Part shown: piece after piece, positions 51,443-62,609 of the stretch
Layout of the letters: each line of letters begins with the position of its first letter
Position numbering within the stretch: the first letter of the stretch is position 1
From: Tenodera sinensis
Taxonomy: Eukaryota; Arthropoda; Insecta; Mantodea; Mantidae
Direction of reading: 5' to 3'
Length of the DNA: 64,000 bases
Assembly: GCA_030765045.1 (NCBI GenBank)
Contig: CM060961.1
Coordinates: 143,970,538-144,034,537 of the forward strand
Notes under the pieces: model-generated
Told to the model about the DNA's origin: nothing
The model's database searches: none
Seen by the model: the letters and a program-made list of their open reading frames with translations, nothing else
Made by a program: the position numbers and the translations under genes

Positions 51443-51696
51443 CATGGGTGTCACAAAGGGTGGAGGGGGCAAGGGGGTTCCGCCCCCCCTTGGAAGTTGT
51501 TGAACTTAATGTGTGATCAATTATTGACTATTAAACTATTATTTTAATTTTGATGTAAAGAACACTTTTTATTGGGACAAATTAATACAGTTATTTGCAA
51601 CAAATATAAATTTTGGCAAAACAAGAATTAATATTAACTGTTTGCAAACTTCCAACATATGGTCCTCCCCTGGAAAAAAGTCTGCCGATGCTCACG
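51443..51696 (+). mobile_element. CATGGGCGTC MITE, copy with perfect 8-bp TSD
   Basis: It begins CATGGGTGTC and ends GATGCTCACG, with G-rich and C-rich subterminal blocks. The TSD cttccaag is at 51435-51442 and 51697-51704. The 254 bp are noncoding. The 8-bp TSD suggests hAT-type mobilisation. Confidence 0.9.
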
Positions 51697-51762
51697 CTTC
51701 CAAGTGGGGGATTTTGTGGTGGTCACTTTCGAGGGCAAACTTTTCCCTGGGAAAGTGACATA

Positions 51763-52019
51763 CATGGGCGTCGCGAAGGGGGGCAAGGGAGGGCCGCGGC
51801 CCCCGCTTGGAAATTAATGAACTTAATGTGCTGACTATTAAACTATTATTTTAATTTTTAGGTAAAGAACAATTTCTATTTAGCGCAAATTTATATGGTT
51901 ATCCGCAACAAATACTATAACTTTTGACAACAAAATAATGAATTAATATTATCTGATTGCAAAATTCTAACATTTGCCCCCCCCCCCCCCCCCTGGAAAA
52001 AAGTCTGCCGACGTTCATG
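51763..52019 (+). mobile_element. CATGGGCGTC MITE, second copy with perfect 8-bp TSD
   Basis: It begins CATGGGCGTCGCG and ends CGACGTTCATG. The TSD gtgacata is at 51755-51762 and 52020-52027. It lies about 60 bp from the previous copy and in the same orientation. The interior shares TAAACTATTATTTTAATTTT with the other copies. Confidence 0.92.
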
Positions 52020-52402
52020 GTGACATATCAGCAAGAGGGATACATGGTAAGCATAATGGATCAAAAATCTATTGGAGATGGCCTGTCGTTTACCAGAGTT
52101 TGTACAAGGTTTTCAATAAACCTTTCATGGCTTAAGTTTGTGACAATCATTTTTCTTCTAGCTTTTCAAAATAAAAAAAACGGTGTCACAAAGTTACCCC
52201 ACCTGGCCGGACAACTTTGTGACAACTTCCAACTACAATTTGTCTGTCGCTATTAAATAAGTAGATACGCGGATTATAATACTACATAGAGGAAGGATGT
52301 ATAAATATTGTGCAACAATCTATTTTGGGTTTCATTATAAGTTCAGCAACCGGAGAGGGAAAAACCTCAAAATCTGCGACAAGGTAACCCCATCTTACGG
52401 TA

Positions 52403-54666
52403 AGGTTTAGATGTTCTAATTGCGTTAACTTAAAGGGCAATGGTTGCCGGTAGTTAAAAAAAAATATCAGTTGAGAGGTGTCCCGTTTTCAGCTTCAGAA
52501 AATATGGTCACATTTTATTATGGTTGCTGTAATGAGCATACATCCTGACGAGTCGCACCTTTAACTTTCAGCGATTTTAAGACGAGGTATCCATTTAATT
52601 TAATTTGCGAGCCTAAGAATTTCCTTTCCAAAATATTTGAAAGATCAATTTAATCGCTGTCACCTTGCTATTTCCGCCATAAAACATTTACGATATATGT
52701 AGTTGAAAGCAATGTTATACGAAACATTTATTAGGACCTCTAATATGCGTCAATATTACTAATTGCATCTATTTACACGATTTACACACATTTAATTGCA
52801 GGAAATTACGATCGATATAATGTAATGTTGGTGTCATTGTGACATTGCTTCCGCGATCGTCATCTGTATTCTGTAGCAAATAAGCATAACGAGAGGAGGA
52901 AGATGTTTTTTTGGTAAGAAGGAAGGTAAGTAGTTCTGCAACTGATAGTTTAGGTAAGGCCACAGCTGAGTAAATGCATATTTCTTTCATTACTCAGGGA
53001 TGAAAAATTATTCTACCTAGAAGTCCTACGATTGCTGATGTAAAAGAATTGGTTCTCCGTTACTTAACCTATACAATGTCTGAATAGGTATATCGACGTA
53101 AATACTTACGCAGCTGCAGCTACAGCATATTATTAACTCTGTCATCATACAGACATCATGTATGTATGCATCATACATATTATTGGTATTAATGCTTTAT
53201 GGTTTTCAAATGCTTTCATGATAAACGCCAATGCTCAGTCTGTTATTTCGTAGCTGCAGTGATAATTTGTTAAGATCACATGTTATATTTTGGTATATTT
53301 TGACTCGGTATATTCAGATAGTCTTGTTACAAAACACAGTGTCGAAAAACTTAGTCAGAGTAGAATATTTAAAGTGAAGATGTGAATGTTAGGAAGACAT
53401 GTAAGTACATTAAAATATTAATTTTAAGCGATAAAATTATTATGGAGGGAAATCGTAACATTTTAAAAAGGATTTTGTAGCTCCACTGCGTTTAGCTGTT
53501 GTACCATTATATATAGGCGTAATAGCTATTTAAATAGGATTTATTTTACTCTGTACGTTTGTTGTGTTGTATTTTGAGTAAGTCCCCAGTGCTCGTAACC
53601 TGTTACTAATGATAGTACCTAATCTTTACGATACATTTTATTTTCTTTATTTGCATTAATTTTGACGAGAAACGTCTAGAAATAGTGTTGTCGATCCATT
53701 TTAACAGCCGGAATCAAACTAGTTTGCTAGAAAATGACAATGGCTTAGTCACAGCATTGATTTTAAATTATATATGTTCAACAGATGAAGATAAAAGCTC
53801 CCTGCTTCATAGTGATAGGCATGAATGTCTAGGTTTTCAAAAATATGCACGGATATGACGGTAAGACTCAGTTTTAATACATCTGATTGATTCAATAATT
53901 GGTTTACCAATTGGATTAAGATTTCAAGCAGTATATGAGAAAGGGTTTACAGATTATCCATAATAGGGATCAAATGCATATCTCTAACACAGCGTCCCCA
54001 CCATAAACTGTCATCACATAACAGCACACTCTTCTTATATATGATCATTTATTTCTTAAATGTTTTTCCTCTCCCAAGCTTTACTGTTGAGATTGTATGA
54101 TGCACAAACTATTCGTGGAATGACACGAGCTGTCATGTAATAGCATCCCACACCATCATAAGTCAAATTACAAGTACATGTTCTTGTTTAACTCCGTGTA
54201 AAATGTAACTGCAAATGGAGCAAGGGAAGGTTGCCGTACAATATGCGACAGCTTGTAATTTTTACTGCTAGTGTTTTATAGTCCCAGTATTGCATACTGT
54301 ATTAACATGCAAACATTTCATTGCTTTACTGGTACTGAGACATTACCACTCTTGCTAGGAATATCCAAGTGCATCTGAAATTCATTGTGGTGGTAGGATG
54401 ATGTATGTAAACATGTTAATGGGCTAAGAGAAATTTCCTTATGGTATACTATTTTCCTTTCTTAAATCTAGTCACACAGTGTAAGCTAACAAAAGAGCTG
54501 AAATAAGGAAGTAAAGCATTTCGAATCAATTTTCAGAGAACATGTTTTCATCCAGTAAATGAGAGGAATGAGCAATTATATACAATTTTGTTATATTTTG
54601 TGTGAATTTTACATTGAAATATCTTGTTTTTTTCATGCACTTACTGTTAAACTTTTCTGTCTGCAG
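52403..54666 (+). other. Upstream region and 5' intron of the COA1-like gene
   Basis: No coding frame is supported. The acceptor TTTCTGTCTGCAG ends at 54666, so an untranslated exon must lie upstream. Donor-like GGAAG|GTAAGT near 52927 and GACAT|GTAAGT near 53401 are candidates. The CpG-containing stretch near 52850 (CCGCGATCGTC) fits a promoter-proximal exon. This is inference. Confidence 0.4.
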
Positions 54667-54680
54667 GTGCAAAATTTACT

Positions 54681-55094
54681 ATGGTTTCCACTAAAACATT
54701 AGCAAAAGTTGCAACCTATGGAGCAGTCATTGTTGCTAGCACTGGTGTTCTTGCACACTGGAAAACACAAGACAGATTGAAAAAGTCTGACTTTCATAGA
54801 GAAGCCATGAAGATATTAAGAACACATCAGCCATCTGTGTACTTGTTAGGTGAACCGATTAAAGCAGGAAATATAGACTTTGGTAAAGAAACAAATACTT
54901 GCGATGCTGTAAGTGCACAATTTGAAGTTCCTGTTAAGGGCCCAAAAGCCAAAGGAACTCTGTTCTTTTGGGCCAGTAGAGAAAATCCAGAAACTAAATG
55001 GAATGTTTATCAAGTAGAATTGGAACTAAAGGATGATTCAAGTAAAAGATTATTAATCAAGAAAGAGATGAAACGTGATATACAAAGTGAATAA
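54681..55094 (+). CDS. COA1: COA1-like cytochrome c oxidase assembly factor
   Basis: A 137-residue protein of the COA1 family, a mitochondrial inner-membrane factor involved in early complex IV (and I) assembly. Residues about 8-27 (LAKVATYGAVIVASTGVLAH) are a single membrane segment after a short basic N-terminus. The matrix/IMS domain follows: LRTHQPSVYLLGEPIKAGNI, VSAQFEVPVKGPKAKGTLFF and NVYQVELELKDDSSKRLL. The L-G-x-P-I start and the PVxGxKxxGxL strand match the vertebrate COA1 fold. The length is near the family norm (about 140). The coding part is one exon; ATG 54681 is 14 nt after an acceptor at 54666/54667. Polyadenylation signals follow. Confidence 0.82.
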   Translation: MVSTKTLAKVATYGAVIVASTGVLAHWKTQDRLKKSDFHREAMKILRTHQPSVYLLGEPIKAGNIDFGKETNTCDAVSAQFEVPVKGPKAKGTLFFWASRENPETKWNVYQVELELKDDSSKRLLIKKEMKRDIQSE

Positions 55095-55497
55095 CTTATT
55101 AAAAGAGATTTATGTTGCATATTAGCCTTCTGGAGGAAAAAAAAGTTTCTACTTGCTATAGATGTGCTGATTTGTTCATATTTTGAATGGCTTACATGGT
55201 ATAATCAACATCTTTTTATCAGTAAGAAAGAAAAAGCGTATTATGCAATTAAAATTTCTGCAGCTCATATGAACTTGCTTGTATAATTTATTTTGTCAGA
55301 AGTCCAAAATGAACTAAAAATGAATTTTGCTATAATAGAATGAAATGTGCATAAAGGTGCTTTTCTTCTCTGAAGTAATCTCATAAAATTATAGAAGCAG
55401 TAAATCTATTGATATGCAGATTCTATCGGAAGCTGGCTTTTAATATTCACTATTTTGAATGGAAGAATCTTTTATATTATATATATTGTAAAAAATG

Positions 55498-55819
55498 AAT
55501 AAAGTTATACCCAAATATTGTAAGTTGCCATCACAAAAACTGTAAATTTGTAAATACAATGCTTCCATTTCAGTGATTGTTAGGTTTGAATTTGGTTAAC
55601 ACAAATATGTATCCATTAAACTCAATTCCATTATTATAGCCAGCTGCAAAAGTGCATGCTTTAAGGCTAAGCATTCATAAAATGGAAAAGCTATAGCAAG
55701 GCATCAGTAGCATTGTCTATAAAAGTAAATTTGAACAGTTAGCCTCCAGTAATGTAAATATATATTTTTTATTTATTCTTATAAGATTATGCTTATTTGT
55801 AGAAATATATGTCAATAAA
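55498..55819 (+). promoter_or_regulatory. Candidate polyadenylation signals of the COA1-like gene
   Basis: AATAAA occurs at 55498-55503 and 55814-55819, giving 3' UTRs of roughly 0.42 or 0.74 kb. GTGTATGTGTCCGTTTTTGTG just after the second is GU-rich, as expected downstream of a cleavage site. Confidence 0.55.
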
Positions 55820-56119
55820 ATCACAGTGTATGTGTCCGTTTTTGTGATTTTAGCCTTCTGAATTGGTGATAATTAGATTTATGTAAGCATTTCTTTATAA
55901 AAGAAAGCATCTAGTCAATTAAAACCAGTGCATTGAAATATTTGCAGTTACAATGAAAAACCGTTCGAGGAGCAACATTTGGTATACATTTGAAAACTAC
56001 TTTCTCCATGAAGGTTTTTTAGACTACAAATGCTTTGACAGTCAAGTAATCCTAATCATTTTGGTATTTTGATTTAACTAAGTACACAAGAACATTTCTT
56101 GAAGTATCTAAACCCAGCA

Positions 56120-56400
56120 AGCTCTTTTACTTTCTCTACCACGTACATTGTACGTAGAGAAGGTATTGCATTCCACCCAATAGTTCAGTACAGATATTTC
56201 AGTGGAAATATACGTTTTCAGGTCCCCAAATAAAAAAGAAAACTATTTTTAGGAAAAGCTCCATGTGTGGCTGTAAACAGCACAGGTCAAAACCGAAACG
56301 TCAGCTAAATTGCATACTTGGTAGTTAAGTCCAGCTCTTCCAAGGCTGCGGCACGAAGATTTCCAAGAGAATCCGCCACCGTGAACTTCGCTTTATATGG
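56120..56400 (+). repeat. Dispersed repeat with TTTACTTTCTCTAC motif, copy 1
   Basis: CTTTTACTTTCTCTACCACG opens it, and CTCTACCACGTAC can pair with GTACGTAGAG nearby. Then come GGAAATATACGTTTTCAGGT and, later, GGCACGAAGATTTCCAAGAG and CCGCCACCGTGAACTTCGC. The same order recurs at 59340-59720 and partly at 62128-62215 and 41305-41600. It is noncoding and of unknown class. Confidence 0.6.
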
Positions 56401-56524
56401 AATATTTTCGAACATTTGAGTTTTCTTCCTACTTTAATTACATTGATTGACCTTATAGTTGTTAAACTAGAAGCCAAGTATTTATAATATTGTGGTCATT
56501 AAAGTGTGTTATATACATTGAAAT

Positions 56525-56720
56525 ATCCTTGTGTGGTTTACCGGAAAAAATGCGAATGAGTTGGAGAATTTAATGTATCGGCATGTTGACTATAATAGCT
56601 TAGTGCTTAGAGCAGCCGGACGGTAACCGGTAGGTCCGTGGTTAAAATCCCGGTCATGGCATGATAGCATTGAATTTTTCAGTCTCACTCTACCTTTTCC
56701 AAAGTGTAGTCCGATTCCCT
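56525..56720 (+). mobile_element. SINE of the 22.3-kb family, diverged
   Basis: TGTGGTTTACCGGAAAAAAT, then AATAGCTTAGTGCTTAGAGC (A box), GTCCGTGGTTAAAATCCCGG (B box) and TTTTTCAGTCTCACTCTACC. It retains the upstream segment before the tRNA core. Confidence 0.72.
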
Positions 56721-57143
56721 CCATGGCTTAACCGCACGATTTTCCGTCACACTTTACACAGACTTCGGACGGCCAAGGATAGTAACCGAAGTAACCAACG
56801 TATTTTTGGATGTTAAATGTATAGTTCCGTAATATAATCAATTCATTGTGCCTTTCATTTATGATTTTTTTCCATGTTTGCCATTATCTACATCAGTGAC
56901 GCCCAACTTTATGTGAAAGAGGGAGGGCGGATTTGCCACCACCTACTTCTCATCGAGCTATGACGCATTCATTGGGCTCGAAAACAAAGCTTTCTAATGT
57001 ATGATAAGCTAATGAATGAATGGGGAATGTTTCATGCACAAAACGAAGGAGGTAGGCTAGAACGACAAGGTGACGTCAATCAGATCATAAGAGAGACGAT
57101 TGGTTTGCACACACATCAGTTCGCATTCCAATCAGGGGCGTAG

Positions 57144-57345
57144 TTTTTTTTTTTTTTTTTAACGTCCTCCAACATTGTCATATCGGACGGTGAATGAATG
57201 AAATGGGCGAAATGATGCTCAAGTGAGCCCGAGGTCCATGGAGCTTTAAGTTACTCGGCATTCGTCTTCTCAGGATAAGGGAAAACCTCGGAGAAAACCT
57301 TACCCGGATAACTTACCCTAAGCGAGATTCGAACTCGCGACCTCT
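57144..57345 (-). mobile_element. 5'-truncated copy of the 24.5-kb SINE
   Basis: On the minus strand GCGAGTTCGAATCTCGCTTA (B box) runs through the same body to TTGGAGGACGTT and a poly(A) (poly-T at 57147-57161). The A box is absent. The flanks agggcgtag and aggagcgtag suggest an imperfect TSD. Confidence 0.83.
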
Positions 57346-57361
57346 AGGAGCGTAGCGTCAA

Positions 57362-58445
57362 TGGATATGGGAGATGCATTAAATATCCCGTAATTTTCCT
57401 CAAACTGATTGCCAAATTGGTGTTCATTATAATTTTGTGTACATAATCGTTTCAATGTCATTAAAAATCCGGCTTTCCGGAACATGATTTGAATTCACGC
57501 CGCTCTGCAGCAGTATGTTCCGAAAAAACACCATGGGTCAACGTCATCTGCCGTCAGAGGAGGCTATAGTTCCGCGCCTGATCCAAGGTATATACCGGGC
57601 CAGACCACATCTCATGTTAAGGATCGTGCTCACATTATTGCATTTAAAGTCGTGAATAGGGAGTATTTCGAAATTTGTTTTGCTTCTTGTATGTGTGCTC
57701 TTCAATTGCGGACATTTGAGCATGGTTTGGACTCTTGAGTACTTACTATTAAAGTAAATTGTAGGTTCAGATCTGCGCGGATTCCGGGCGAAAGTATACA
57801 AGAGAGGCAGTTGCATCCATGACTTACAATGCGAATCAGAGCTAGAGCGTAAACACAATAATTACGTTTCCATGCCGTTGTAACGAAAATCAAAAACTGT
57901 TGTGTGATTGACAAACTCAACGTAAGAACCTCCAAAACATTCAAATTTCTCTGAAAAGCTGTATGTAATTAAAGCATATCCTCCAAAGCCCGCACTCAGT
58001 ATTACGACGAACATTAAAAAATGTACAAGGTATTTCGATATCAAAGTTTATGAAAGTGAGTCCTGACTGCGTCGTAATGCTTTAAAAAAATGTCTCAAAA
58101 GAAAGGTGAGTTTGATACTCCAGCGGTTCTGAAGATTTAACTCACATTTATAAGGCACCATAAAACACAACTAGTTTTGTAATCACATAATATGTGAAAA
58201 ACAACTAAAAATGTTCGGGATAACTCCAAGAACAGAATTTTCATTGAATAATCAGTATATGCTCTCAGGTGAACAGGATAACAATGAAGTGGAAAGGAAT
58301 ATAGCTTTACTTTGTATTTTTATTTTATTTTGTTTGTATGCAGGCCATTTCTTCATTTGATGATACAGTATACACCTTTTCTTCACATCTTTGATCACGT
58401 ATTCATTCATTTCACCGTTTTGCAATACGTTTCTCTTTTGATTTT
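57362..58445. other. Intergenic with an unassigned minus-strand frame
   Basis: A minus-strand frame at 58014-57862 reads MFVVILSAGFGGYALITYSF and SYVEFVNHTTVFDFRYNG. It looks like a short signal or membrane segment and could be an exon, but there is no homology I recognise and no partner exon. Treated as unproven. Confidence 0.25.
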
Positions 58446-58450
58446 TGACA

Positions 58451-58528
58451 GTCAGTGTTATCCGAGTTTTCGATTATCCGAGGTACTGTCGGTCCACTTT
58501 ACCTCGGATAATGGGCCTCTACTGTATC
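58451..58528 (+). mobile_element. Pogo-type terminal fragment
   Basis: GATTATCCGAGGT (58470-58482) and ACCTCGGATAAT (58500-58511) are inverted, followed by GGGCCTCTACTGTA. ATTATCCGAGG with a CTACTGTA end is typical of Tigger/pogo terminal sequence. The rest of the element is gone. Confidence 0.6.
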
Positions 58529-58764
58529 CTCTTACCCCGAGTCTTTCCCACGGTTGTCGGTTTCATAGCAGTTGAGTATTCTGTCAAGGCTACAAGGCAA
58601 ACATTTAAGGAAATCTCTCACTCCATACCGTGTTTACTTGGAGGAAAATGGTTTTCTTCTTTTCTCAAGTTGGATATTATAACACTATTTAAAATGTTTG
58701 TTATATAAATGTGATGAATTGCATTAATATACATATCTTGAATGTTTTGCAGATGGTCTTTTAA

Positions 58765-58885
58765 TACTCGGGCTGGGCCCAAATGATCTAGTTGTCGATG
58801 GGCCCTTGAACTCTACTCACATTCACTCACTCAACTTGTCTCACTCACTCACTCAATTCACCCACCCATTCACTCACTCACCCAC
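58765..58885 (+). mobile_element. Ultra-short SINE-like element, copy 2
   Basis: GGGCCCAAATGATCTAGTTG, then TCGATGGGCCCTTGAACTC, followed by a longer (ACTC)n-type tail to 58885. The possible TSD tcttttaa (58757-58764, 58886-58893) is only 8 bp and could be chance. Confidence 0.65.
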
Positions 58886-59339
58886 TCTTTTAACACATGT
58901 TTATTGCAATAAAACTTTGTATGAACCGCAGAACCTTAAATATGCTTGGACATATACTTAAGGGGAAAATTAAATAGACTTCTATTAAGTTGTGTAATTT
59001 AAATAAAAGTTAATTGTCCATTAAGCACTTTCAAAGTATTCGCTGCTGTCTGTACATTAGGCATTCACTTTGAAGTGCTATGCGGTGATTGCTCTGTTTA
59101 TCATGCAGTTGTGCAAAGAGTAGATACATAGTGTCAATTGAGATGCAATATTATCAACTAAATGTCAATTTTTATTAGAACAGTCGAAAAGTGTGTTGCC
59201 ATAATGTTACGAATTTAAAAGCATTCCGAGAATATTCTATAATCAACAGGAGTCAGAAAAGTAAGCTTTTATATGTAGAATCTGAGGAGTAGATTTGCCA
59301 GTAAATAAGATAGAGAATGTCGTATGAATGTTTCAAATC

Positions 59340-59720
59340 AGACCCTTTTACTTTCTCTACTACGTAGAATAAGCCGGGGAAGCACTGTATTTGACACGAA
59401 ATTTCGATGTCGAGATTTCACAGGAAATATGTTTTGAGGCCTCCTGAAACCATAAAGAGCAATTTTAGAAGAAGGTCCGCGAGTGTTTCTCTCTCCCTCT
59501 CTCTTTCTGTGTGTGTATATGCCTATGAACAGTATAACTCAAAAATGAAAAGTGGGTTAAACACCAAAGTTGGTATTTAAGTTTAATATCTTTCAAGGAT
59601 GCGACACGAAGATTTAGAAGAAAATTCCGCCATCCTAAACTAACCTTTACATGGAAACTATCGAAAACTTTGACTTTCTCAAAAATGGCTCTAATGATTT
59701 TGATTAAAACGCCATGTTTA
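59340..59720 (+). repeat. Dispersed repeat with TTTACTTTCTCTAC motif, copy 2
   Basis: CCTTTTACTTTCTCTACTAC, then CACAGGAAATATGTTTTGAG, a CT/GT-rich stretch, and CGACACGAAGATTTAGAAGA with CAAAAATGGCTCTAATGATT. The order is the same as at 56120-56400, and the last part is also present at 42419-42450. Confidence 0.6.
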
Positions 59721-59860
59721 ATATATTTTTATGGCTAAGGAAATTTATATTTTGAATTTTATGGCTGTAGCCTATGTAGTCTTGTTTATTCTTGATGACT
59801 TTTGTATAAGTGGTAAACCGTAAGACATTGACCAAATCTTACTATACAGAAAATTTTGTT

Positions 59861-59925
59861 GTTGTTAGCTGATGCTGGATTTCTGACAATGAAGTCATTA
59901 ATCCTCTTGCTCTCCAATATTTTTC
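59861..59925 (-). mobile_element. LINE 3' end, copy 3, extremely 5'-truncated
   Basis: 65 bp matching the last codons (KYWRARGLMTSLSEIQH-type) and 3' end of the LINE at 46.7 kb, in minus orientation, ending GCTAACAACAACAA. Confidence 0.88.
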
Positions 59926-59936
59926 ATGAAGAGACT

Positions 59937-60234
59937 TAGCAGTAATAGTAACCGCTTTTTAGAGAGCACCATATTTTTATGTTTTGGCGGTTACATCGCT
60001 CTCTCACAACCCCCAGAATGTCTGGAGGACCACACCTGTCGTTGGTTTACGGGTCTCACCGACCTGACCGGGAGAATTATCAAAGTAAATTCACCGACCA
60101 TTTCCTCTGATTACCAATCAGAGGAAGTATTACATGCCGTGACAGTTCAGCATGTTAGGGGTTAAGGTTTTATAGAGAAACGGAGAGGTTGGAAAAATAA
60201 GGACTCCCTAGCCCTCAGGAACCCTTTACACAAA
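59937..60234. other. Unassigned segment with 9-bp hairpin
   Basis: CCTCTGATT-acc-AATCAGAGG at 60105-60125 is a perfect short hairpin. A frame across it (CLEDHTCRWFTGLTDLTGRI) has no recognised domain. It may be a piece of an element continuing to about 60960. Confidence 0.3.
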
Positions 60235-60476
60235 ATGTTGAGAGATAGTAATTCTAGAAGAAACCCCTGGGCCGATTTGCTATGGTCTGCCGGAGCAACT
60301 GGGCCCAGACACTTCATCCACAACTACGGCGGACATCATCGGCGGCGCGGGCAAAGTCCTCCCGGTGAGGGTTCAGTTGCACCCTCACCAAGAAGACCAC
60401 GCCCGCGCCACCGACGACGCCCACCGCAGCCACGGACAAAAGGTCCGGACGCAGCCACTCCAGCAGACCATGACAA
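60235..60476 (+). other. GC-rich island, Arg/Pro-rich frame, unknown origin
   Basis: About 240 bp that are strikingly GC-rich and CpG-rich (GGCGGCGCGGGCAAAG, CCACGCCCGCGCCACCGACG) in an AT-rich region. The frame reads RRPRPRHRRRPPQPRTKG, low complexity, and I do not trust it as a gene. Both halves carry complementary GC tracts. It is interrupted at 60477 by the ultra-short SINE. It could be an element leader, an rDNA-like piece or transferred DNA; unresolved. Confidence 0.45.
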
Positions 60477-60534
60477 GTGAGTGAATGAGTGTGTCGGATT
60501 TAAGGGCCCATCGACAACTTGGTCATTAGGGCCC
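60477..60534 (-). mobile_element. Ultra-short SINE-like insertion, copy 3, 13-bp perfect TSD
   Basis: On the minus strand GGGCCCTAATGACCAAGTTG, then TCGATGGGCCCTTAAATCC and a short tail CACACTCATTCACTCAC. The exact duplication cagaccatgacaa is at 60464-60476 and 60535-60547. The whole insertion is 58 bp. Confidence 0.85.
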
Positions 60535-60959
60535 CAGACCATGACAAATCAGCCCAGAAGTCTCTTCCAGAATTATCAACTCTGGCCACAAAAGCATGCG
60601 CTTACTCATGTTGGACAGAGTATCTAAAATGCTGCATACTCCTATTTCCCTCTCACAGGATCTCATTATTACATTGCCACACACAAAGAACTTTTCTGGT
60701 GGCTCTTGCTGCTGATAGATGGCCCCTATGGAGCAACGTGGTAACTAACGTAACTGGCAGTGTGACTTGTGTGTCACATGATCTCTATTAGGAAGCCTCC
60801 GGTGCAGTGACCAGCGACAAGGCAGTATGCTCTGAGTGGCCAAGCAGGCGACTCTGCATTATAAGCTCCAGATGGAACCAAGGTTCCAGCTTGGTCAAAA
60901 TTCCCTTCATTCAACATTGTCTAGGCACTACTTAATCTAAATTCTTTCATTGTTGAATT

Positions 60960-62120
60960 TGGTAGTGATTGTGACAAATGCAAGGTTTAGGCTAATTCAT
61001 ATGTCTATATAATACAACTATATCAGTAACAAATGCAAATTACTATACGTAGACATTTTCAAATGTGTCATTATGCTAATCCTATTCAAAATGGTTACAA
61101 AATGTTAATGCTTGTACATTCAGTTTATTGGCAACCAATGCACTTGTTTTAAGTTAATAATTTATTTTAACATATAACTTTATCTTTCCTTTTCAGCTAA
61201 TAAGAATCCCTGTAAATGGTAGACTACCACCTGTATTACAATTTTTGTACATATCTTAGAGTCTGTAAAATGGTGGACTGGGAAAGATATCAATATGTAG
61301 GTGGCAAAGATAGGTACTAATCTGGCAATCAACTACATTATATCAAAGCGATTATTTTACTATCATCTCTATTACTTTTACTTGTCAACTAATAAATGTT
61401 CCTTTATTGAACAGTATCATTTCTTTGATAAATACTCAGTAATTCTATTTTACAATCACAATAAATGCTGTGCAAATATATTTAAACAAAGTGTTTTTAG
61501 GCAGTACTCTTTAGCGATGTAATGATGCAACGACGGATCTTATCTTCAGGGCGTCATGGGCACAAGCAGATGAATAGGACTGAGGATTATTATTCATAAT
61601 AACTATTCAGGTCCTCTGCTAATTCAATTTTATTGCCATTAACTTGCAATATTCACAAATTAATTCACCCTTTTACAATAAATAGCACTTTCAAGTCCCA
61701 AAGCTATTGCATACAAGAGATAGAATTGGAACTGAAAAATTCAATGTCACAGTCGGGATTTGAGCTACAGACCTTGCACTAAGTGCTGAAAATGTAGATC
61801 TCATTAAAACACACAAGTATATATCCAAATTCATTTTACTTGTTATTTGAGTGAGTTTTGCAATGTTTAAAACTTTTCTCAAATGGAAGGTCGTTATTCA
61901 CTTTTATCTCTTGGCCGTGCAAAGAACGGAATCTCAAAGCTTTAAAATATTTGACTATCGCTCATTACTGTATTCTCATATTCATCTTGCACCTACAAGG
62001 AAATCAGCAATAAGGTAATTTCTTAATTTCTGCAAATGTTTATCTCCACTAACAAAGAAGATATAGGAATAAGAATCTGTAAGAATAGTGCAAGAGTAGA
62101 GAAGGTCATGTGAGTGCAAC
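60960..62120. other. Intergenic; one SINE scrap at 61722-61795
   Basis: ATAGAATTGGAACTGAAAAA then GTCGGGATTTGAGCTACAGA matches the inverted 3' and B-box part of the 22.3-kb SINE family. The rest is unrecognised. Confidence 0.5.
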
Positions 62121-62227
62121 ACATCAGATTCTTTACTTTCTGCTTATGCCTATGTATTGCACTCAAATATACACCGGAAATACAAGTTTTGAGGTTCCCA
62201 AAACTTATGAAAAGGTGTGCGTGTACG

Positions 62228-62291
62228 TGAGCGCGTAAATGTGTCTGTGCGTGTGTGTGTGTCTGTGTGTGTGTGTGTGTGTATGTGTGTG
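62228..62291. repeat. (GT)n microsatellite
   Basis: GTGTGT with a few GC and CT interruptions. Confidence 0.9.
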
Positions 62292-62369
62292 CCAGCCCCA
62301 AGATATTTCTTGACAATGCATTGGTTTCAAGTAGCTATTTATATTTTTTCAAATTGAAAATAATTATTC

Positions 62370-62609
<240 letters not shown>

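Larger units (their letters stand above)
49554..52400 (+). mobile_element. Pogo/jerky-like DNA transposon host of nested insertions, TA target
   Basis: The left end CTGTAAGGTGGGGTTTCTTT and the complement of the right end, CCGTAAGATGGGGTTACCTT, form a TIR flanked by TA (49552-49553, 52401-52402). A TTTGTGAC subterminal motif recurs at both ends. Into it were inserted a PLE inverted pair (49841-50866) and two MITEs (51443, 51763). The remaining about 1.3 kb has a short acidic frame near 51275-51370 (DNSSDTFSLCQSDENM) that may be the C-terminus of its transposase; no DDE core remains. Confidence 0.8.

Noticed and set aside
56898..56935. CAGTGACGCCCAACTT as the end of a further hAT element
   Set aside because: A matching inverted end and an 8-bp TSD were not found.
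57544..57944. Overlapping minus-strand frames near the 57.6-kb region
   Set aside because: No domain, low-complexity context, no start or splice context; probably chance.
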